A stretch of DNA of 64,000 nucleotides, taken from positions 558,001-622,000 of the forward strand of contig NZ_CP034413.3 of the NCBI RefSeq assembly GCF_005121165.3, in the 5' to 3' direction. The first letter of the stretch is position 1. Every line of letters begins with the position of its first letter. Positions 59,993 to 64,000 of this stretch are shown here, piece by piece. Made by a program: the position numbers and the translations under genes. The notes under the pieces are model-generated. The model was not told where the DNA came from and ran no database searches. It worked only from the letters and a program-made list of their open reading frames with translations. The stretch is from Dysosmobacter welbionis. Its GTDB lineage: Bacteria > Bacillota > Clostridia > Oscillospirales > Oscillospiraceae.

Positions 59993-60988
59993 ATGAAAAT
60001 TATGGTCTATGAGGCCCGCCCGGACGAACGGGCGGACCTGGAGAAGCAGGCGGCGCTCCACGGAGTGGAGCTGTCTGTCACAGACGCGGTGCCCACACTG
60101 GAGAACGCCTCTCTGGCCGCCGGCTGCATCGGCGTGTCCATCCTGGGCCAGGGGTGCATCGACGCGGCCCTGCTGGATGCCTATCACGCCCTCGGCATCC
60201 GGTATCTCTCCACCCGCACCATCGGATATGACCACATTGACCTGGACCACGCCCGATCCATCGGCCTGCGGGTGTGCAGCGCCAGCTATGCCCCCAACGG
60301 CGTGGCCGACTTCACCGTCATGATGATCCTCATGTGCCTGCGGCATTACAAGCAGGCTCTGTGGCGGGGGCAGGTCAACGACTTCTCTCTCACCGGCCTC
60401 CAGGGCCGCGAGATGAAGGATCTGACCATCGGCATCATCGGCACCGGCCGGATCGGCGCCCAGGTTGCCCGAAATCTCTCCGGCTTCGGCTGCCGGATTC
60501 TGGCCTATGACCTGCGGCGCAATCCGGCAGTGGAACCCCAGGTCACCTATGTGGACTTCGACACCCTTCTGGCCCAGTCGGATGTCATCACCCTCCACAT
60601 GCCTCTGCTGGACTCCAACCGCCACATCATCAACCGGGAATCCATCGCCAAAATGCGGGACGGCGTGGTAATCGTCAACTGTTCCCGCGGCGAGCTGGCG
60701 GATATCGAGGCCCTGATTGAGGGGATCGAGACGGGAAAAATCGGCGCCCTGGGTATGGACACCGTGGAGGGGGACGAGGGCATCATCCACGCCGACCACC
60801 GGGTCGACATTCTGCCCAATCGGAACTGGTTCTATCTCCACCAGTTCCGCAATGTCATCATGACCCAGCACATGGCCTTTTACACCGATGCCGCCGTGTC
60901 CAGCATGGTGGACTGCGGCATCGGCGGCATCTGTCAGATGGCCGCAGGCGAGTCCTGTCCCACTGAGCTGACAGGCCCGGTACAGTAA
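59993..60988 (+). CDS. D-2-hydroxyacid dehydrogenase, D-lactate dehydrogenase/VanH-like
   Basis: A 331-residue protein with IRYLSTRTIGYDHIDLDHA, the NAD motif GIIGTGRIGAQV, the substrate Arg in VNCSRGEL, an acidic EGDEG, and the acid-base His in MTQHMAFYTD. It resembles fermentative D-lactate dehydrogenase and VanH, which share ancestry. No D-Ala-D-Lac ligase or VanX gene is near, so vancomycin resistance is not indicated. ATG 59993 follows TTGGAGG. It probably shares an mRNA with csaB, perhaps for pyruvate/lactate balance; that is inference. Confidence 0.9.
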   Translation: MKIMVYEARPDERADLEKQAALHGVELSVTDAVPTLENASLAAGCIGVSILGQGCIDAALLDAYHALGIRYLSTRTIGYDHIDLDHARSIGLRVCSASYAPNGVADFTVMMILMCLRHYKQALWRGQVNDFSLTGLQGREMKDLTIGIIGTGRIGAQVARNLSGFGCRILAYDLRRNPAVEPQVTYVDFDTLLAQSDVITLHMPLLDSNRHIINRESIAKMRDGVVIVNCSRGELADIEALIEGIETGKIGALGMDTVEGDEGIIHADHRVDILPNRNWFYLHQFRNVIMTQHMAFYTDAAVSSMVDCGIGGICQMAAGESCPTELTGPVQ

Positions 60989-60992
60989 GCCG

Positions 60993-61172
60993 CTACCTCC
61001 CGCCGCGGGTCCGGCGGCGCTGGACGGAGATCGTCTCCAGCGTCTCTCCCAGCTGAACCAGCAGCGCCGCTGTCAGCTCCAGGTCCTCGTCGTTCAGCCG
61101 GGCAGCCAGAGAGACCGCCAGGGTGTTGACAGCGGTGGTCAGGGCCAGCGGATCACAGGAAAGTTCCATCAT
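60993..61172 (-). CDS. Short DUF6774-like protein
   Basis: A 59-residue protein, ELSCDPLALTTAVNTLAVSL then AARLNDEDLELTAALLVQLG and ETLETI, ending RRRTRGGR at TAG. The helical middle with the L-x-x-LVQLGETL pattern recalls DUF6774-type small clostridial proteins. Two adjacent ATGs (61172 and 61169) are possible starts; the ribosome site is weak. It is convergent with the VanH-like gene. Function unknown. Confidence 0.55.
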   Translation of the reverse strand: MMELSCDPLALTTAVNTLAVSLAARLNDEDLELTAALLVQLGETLETISVQRRRTRGGR

Positions 61173-61243
61173 CGCATCACCGCTCTCATTCTATGCCTGA
61201 GCGGAGCCATTCATCCTGCTCCGCCGGTGTGAACACATTTTAG

Positions 61244-61282
61244 AAAGGGACGGCCGCCCTGTGAGCGGCCGTCCCTTTTTCC
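61244..61282. terminator. Terminator of the ClC gene
   Basis: AAAGGGACGGCCGC pairs with GCGGCCGTCCCTTT. It is symmetrical and could act for both directions. Confidence 0.8.
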
Positions 61283-61295
61283 AAAATGCACGTGC

Positions 61296-62621
61296 TCAAT
61301 CCCTCTCCGTCTCTTCCCCGCCTCCCTGCTGGAAGGGGGGCACCGGCTCACCGGCGTGATAGGCGTTGGTGCGGACATTGATATACTGGGCCTTCAGCTT
61401 GGAGTAGACGATGGTCTGGCTGGAGTACAGCCCATTGTAGCCGGAGAGCATGTAGCTGATGCCGCAGATCAGGGCAAAATACAGCAGCCCACCATCCCCG
61501 AACAGCTCCACGGACAGGAAGATGGAGGCCAGCGGGCAGTTGGTGGCCCCGCAGAACACAGCGGCCAGCCCCAGCGCCGCGGCGAAGCCAGCCGGAATCC
61601 CCAGCAGCGGCCCCGCCACACAGCCGAAGGTGGCCCCCACGAAGAAGGAGGGCACCACCTCACCGCCCTTGAACCCTGCGGAGAGCGTCACCGCGGTGAA
61701 CAGAATCTTCAGCAGAAACGCCTCCGGCCGGGCAGTGCCCTGCTCCACGGCGGCGGTAATGAGATCCATGCCCGCGCCGTTGTAATCCCGGGTCCCGCAG
61801 AGGTATGTCAGGGCAATGACCGCACCGCCACCGACAAGGACGCGGAGCCAGGCATTGGGCAGGCGCTTCTTCATCTGATGCTCCGCGAAGTGCAGGGTCC
61901 GGCACAGCAGAACGGACACCAGGGCGCAGCCTACGCCCAGCACCGCCACCCGCAGCAGCATCAGCTTCTCCAGCTCCGGCGCCGCCACAGAAAAGCGGGT
62001 GGGCGCCACCCCCAACTCCACAGAAATCCAGTAGGCCACCAGGGAGGCGGTCAGACATGGAATGAACGCCACGTGGTACACCACGCCGATGCTGATGACC
62101 ACGATGGCGAACACCGTGGCGGTAAGGGGTGTGCCGAACAAGGCGGAGAAAAACGCCGCCATGCCTGCCATGGTGGCGGTGCGCAGGTCCCGGTCATCCA
62201 GATTGAAAAGGTTCCCCGCATGGCGGCCGATGGTGCCGCCCATCTGGAGAGCCGCGCCCTCCCGTCCGGCGCTGCCGCCGCACAGGTGGGTGAGAATTGT
62301 CCCCAGGAAGATGGCGGGCAGCAGCCAGATGGACAGGGGCTTTCCGTGGTGTACCGCGTCGATGATGTCGTTGGTACCCTGGCCCTCCGTCTTTGTCAGC
62401 TTGTAGAAGGCCACGATCACCAGTCCCGCCGCCGGCAGACACCACAACAGCCAGGGATGTTGCTCCCGCAGCTCTGTGGCCCGCTCCACACCGATGTGGA
62501 ACAGGGAGCCCACCACGCCGCAGCAGACGCCGGTGACCAGCGCCACCGCCAGCCACTTGGCCATGGCCTGGACGTAAAGGCCCACGCGGGTGTGGCCATG
62601 CTCCTTTTCCAATCCGTTCAC
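61296..62621 (-). CDS. ClC-family chloride channel/antiporter
   Basis: A 441-residue membrane protein with about ten spans. GGSAGREGAALQMGG contains the gating Glu (GREG), followed by FSALFGTPLTATVFA and the second conserved FKGGEVVPSFFVGA; these are ClC ion-path motifs. Whether chloride or fluoride is moved, as channel or antiporter, cannot be told; no fluoride riboswitch was seen. GTG 62621 is used because the short leader from a TTGCAA-17-TATAAT promoter begins about 40 bases upstream; TTG 62612 is an alternative. Confidence 0.85.
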   Translation of the reverse strand: MNGLEKEHGHTRVGLYVQAMAKWLAVALVTGVCCGVVGSLFHIGVERATELREQHPWLLWCLPAAGLVIVAFYKLTKTEGQGTNDIIDAVHHGKPLSIWLLPAIFLGTILTHLCGGSAGREGAALQMGGTIGRHAGNLFNLDDRDLRTATMAGMAAFFSALFGTPLTATVFAIVVISIGVVYHVAFIPCLTASLVAYWISVELGVAPTRFSVAAPELEKLMLLRVAVLGVGCALVSVLLCRTLHFAEHQMKKRLPNAWLRVLVGGGAVIALTYLCGTRDYNGAGMDLITAAVEQGTARPEAFLLKILFTAVTLSAGFKGGEVVPSFFVGATFGCVAGPLLGIPAGFAAALGLAAVFCGATNCPLASIFLSVELFGDGGLLYFALICGISYMLSGYNGLYSSQTIVYSKLKAQYINVRTNAYHAGEPVPPFQQGGGEETERD

Positions 62622-62667
62622 TTCCCTTCCCCGCCGCCGAAGGGCGGGCCGTGCTTGCAATGGAAAT

Positions 62668-62696
62668 ATTATACGGCAGGCCGCCGTTCTTTGCAA
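62668..62696 (-). promoter_or_regulatory. ClC gene promoter
   Basis: On the minus strand TTGCAA (62696-62691), 17 bases, TATAAT (62673-62668). Confidence 0.75.
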
Positions 62697-62720
62697 CAGG
62701 CATGGTGCGCCACGCGAAAA

Positions 62721-62747
62721 GGGCCGGTCCGAAAATCGGGCCGGCCC
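62721..62747 (-). terminator. Hairpin downstream of nhaC
   Basis: GGGCCGGTCCGA pairs with TCGGGCCGGCCC around AAA, 20 bases past the nhaC stop; on the minus strand CTTTTCG follows. Confidence 0.65.
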
Positions 62748-62767
62748 GTATTGTCAGGCAGACTCAA

Positions 62768-64000
62768 TCACTTTGCAGCAGCCTTTTTCCTGCCCCACAT
62801 CTTGTTGCCGTCCTTGTCCCATATACCAAAGCCGGAGAAGGCGCAGAGGATGGAGAAGATGGGTACAATGAAGATGAACCAGCAATACGGGATATACTCC
62901 GTGCCGCAGCCCAGTACCTCCATCACATACAGCGTGGCAACGCCCCAGGGGACGATGGGTGCACTCAGGGTCCCCGCATCCTCCAGCGTCCGGGAGAGGA
63001 CCCTGCGGTGGATGCCCATGCGGTCGAAGGCGTCCTCGAAGGTCTGCTCGGTGACGATGATGGCCACGGTCTGGCCGCCGGCCGTGAGGAAGTTGACGAT
63101 GTAGCAGTAGATCAGAGTGACGGTCACCAGGACGCCGCGGCTCTTGATGAACTTCAGCAGCACGTCCTTGGCCAGCACGTCCAGGATGCCGGTGGCGGTG
63201 ATGATGCCGCCCATGACGCTGGCTACCATGAAGGTGATCAGCAGACCGGTCATGCTGGTAATGCCGCCGCGGTTGAGCATCGGGTCCACAATGTCCACGC
63301 CGGTAGACAGTGTGAAGCCGTTGGCCGCATAGTTCATCAGCTCCACAAAGTTCACTCCCTGAAATACCATGGCGAACACGATGCTGACCACCACAGTGAG
63401 GCCCATACCCAGCAGGGCCGGCAGCTTGAACACCGACACCAGCAGCACCAGGATGGCGGGCAGGATCAGGATGGGATTGAGGTTGAAGTGCTCCGCCAGG
63501 GTGTCGCAGATCAGGTTGGCGCGAGTCGTATCCATCTCGCCGCCGCTATGCATCAGGCCGGCGGCGGTAAACAGCACCAGCGCCACCAGTGCAGCGGGAA
63601 TAGTGGTGTACATCATGGACCCGATGTGGTCATACAGGGGAACCCTGCTGACACCGGAGGCCAGGTTCGTGGTGTCGGACAGAGGGGACATCTTGTCGCC
63701 GAACCAGGCACCGCAGACCACCGCAGCAATGACCAGCGGTACCGGGATGGAAGTAGTGGAGGCCACGCCCACCAGGGCAATGCCCATGGTCGCCACGCTG
63801 CCGAAGGAGGTTCCGGTGAACTCCGCCGTCAGCCCGCTGAGGACGAAGGCCAGGGGCACCAGGATTTTCGGGGAGATCAGCTTCATGCCGTAGTACATCA
63901 GGGCCGGGACCGTGCCGCCGGCCATCCAGATGCCCACCAGCATGCCCACCATGATGACGATCAAAAATGTCGGGATGCAGTCGGACACCACTCGCAACAG
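62768..64000 (-). CDS. nhaC: Na+/H+ antiporter NhaC family, N-terminus beyond the window
   Basis: The 409 residues seen from 63997 downward form a membrane protein of about ten spans with NhaC motifs: FTGTSFGSVATMGIAL, GAWFGDKMSPLSDTTNLA (charged translocation region) and GLLITFMVASVMGG. It would exchange Na+ for H+ across the membrane. The frame is open to the window end, so the N-terminus is missing. The ClC gene is next downstream on the same strand but has its own promoter. Confidence 0.9.
   Translation of the reverse strand: MLRVVSDCIPTFLIVIMVGMLVGIWMAGGTVPALMYYGMKLISPKILVPLAFVLSGLTAEFTGTSFGSVATMGIALVGVASTTSIPVPLVIAAVVCGAWFGDKMSPLSDTTNLASGVSRVPLYDHIGSMMYTTIPAALVALVLFTAAGLMHSGGEMDTTRANLICDTLAEHFNLNPILILPAILVLLVSVFKLPALLGMGLTVVVSIVFAMVFQGVNFVELMNYAANGFTLSTGVDIVDPMLNRGGITSMTGLLITFMVASVMGGIITATGILDVLAKDVLLKFIKSRGVLVTVTLIYCYIVNFLTAGGQTVAIIVTEQTFEDAFDRMGIHRRVLSRTLEDAGTLSAPIVPWGVATLYVMEVLGCGTEYIPYCWFIFIVPIFSILCAFSGFGIWDKDGNKMWGRKKAAAK

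Noticed and set aside
57446-60871. A 1141-codon open frame opposite csaB and the VanH-like gene
   Set aside because: It runs antiparallel across two convincing genes and yields no recognisable domain.
59993-60988. Vancomycin-resistance function for the VanH-like gene
   Set aside because: No ligase or dipeptidase gene of the vanA/vanX type lies near it; the family also contains ordinary D-lactate dehydrogenases.
61296-62760. Fluoride riboswitch upstream of the ClC gene
   Set aside because: The leader from the predicted start to GTG is only about 40 bases, too short for the riboswitch, and no matching motif is visible.

Overview
The window looks like a GC-rich member of the Oscillospirales, in the neighbourhood of Flavonifractor, Lawsonibacter, Oscillibacter and Dysosmobacter. 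The evidence is a Firmicutes gene set (T-box in front of leuS, YqeG, YqeK, CD1247-type protein, LCP and SLH proteins, type II pantothenate kinase) written in GC-rich codons with frequent GTG and TTG starts, plus a trimeric [FeFe]-hydrogenase. Placement is inference from gene content; no phylogeny was run.

Layout. 0-3 kb: end of a branched-chain amino acid ABC transporter (livG, livF), a NiaR-type regulator, and a PTS_EIIC_2-like permease behind a strong promoter and a 34-bp palindrome. 3-8 kb: Xre regulator, a frameshifted PPC-domain protein, Dus, ArsC-like, GreA, a Cys-rich miniprotein and an EndA-type nuclease. 8-13.5 kb: hydCBA hydrogenase and gdhA. gdhA has a long, probably structured leader, followed by about 0.9 kb without a recognisable gene. 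14.7-25 kb: tRNA-Gln, a Sel1-repeat protein, TtcA-like, cardiolipin synthase, pncB, coaW, an HD protein, CD1247-type protein and efp. 25-32 kb: YqeG, a GH18-like protein, rpsU, T-box-leuS, a foreign-looking GNAT acetyltransferase and a membrane-anchored HTH protein. 32-45 kb: a long minus-strand block running smc, two TM/zinc-ribbon miniproteins, ftsY, rph, rdgB, yhbY, nadD-yqeK fusion, two LCP genes, rsfS, ending in a strong terminator. 45-47 kb: a selenium-type trio (DUF3343, YedE, TusA/YedF-like). 47-52.6 kb: TepA-like protease, proBA, a TM protein, proC and an RibD/DHFR-type reductase. 52.6-61 kb: SLH-anchored 5'-nucleotidase, dihydropyrimidinase, a decayed hydroxyacid dehydrogenase, DUF4330, a GT4-CsaB fusion and a VanH-like dehydrogenase. 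61-64 kb: a ClC channel and the truncated NhaC antiporter.

How they work together. The SLH nucleotidase, the pyruvyl transferase (CsaB) fusion and the paired LCP ligases fit one cell-wall theme: pyruvylated wall polymers are what SLH domains bind, and LCP enzymes attach polymers to peptidoglycan. HydABC and glutamate dehydrogenase point to fermentative amino-acid metabolism with H2 cycling. NiaR, PncB and NadD form a scattered NAD theme.

A striking property is the number of broken small genes. I see single-base homopolymer frameshifts at 3.85, 23.8 and 38.16 kb, in-frame ambers at 38.09 and 39.10 kb, a probable frameshift near 40.1 kb, and a multiply damaged dehydrogenase at 56.5-57.0 kb. 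Some could be consensus errors in the assembly; the nonsense codons and the large deletion look like real decay. No prophage, insertion sequence, CRISPR array or rRNA is visible, and I did not find a clear novel defence or biosynthetic system.
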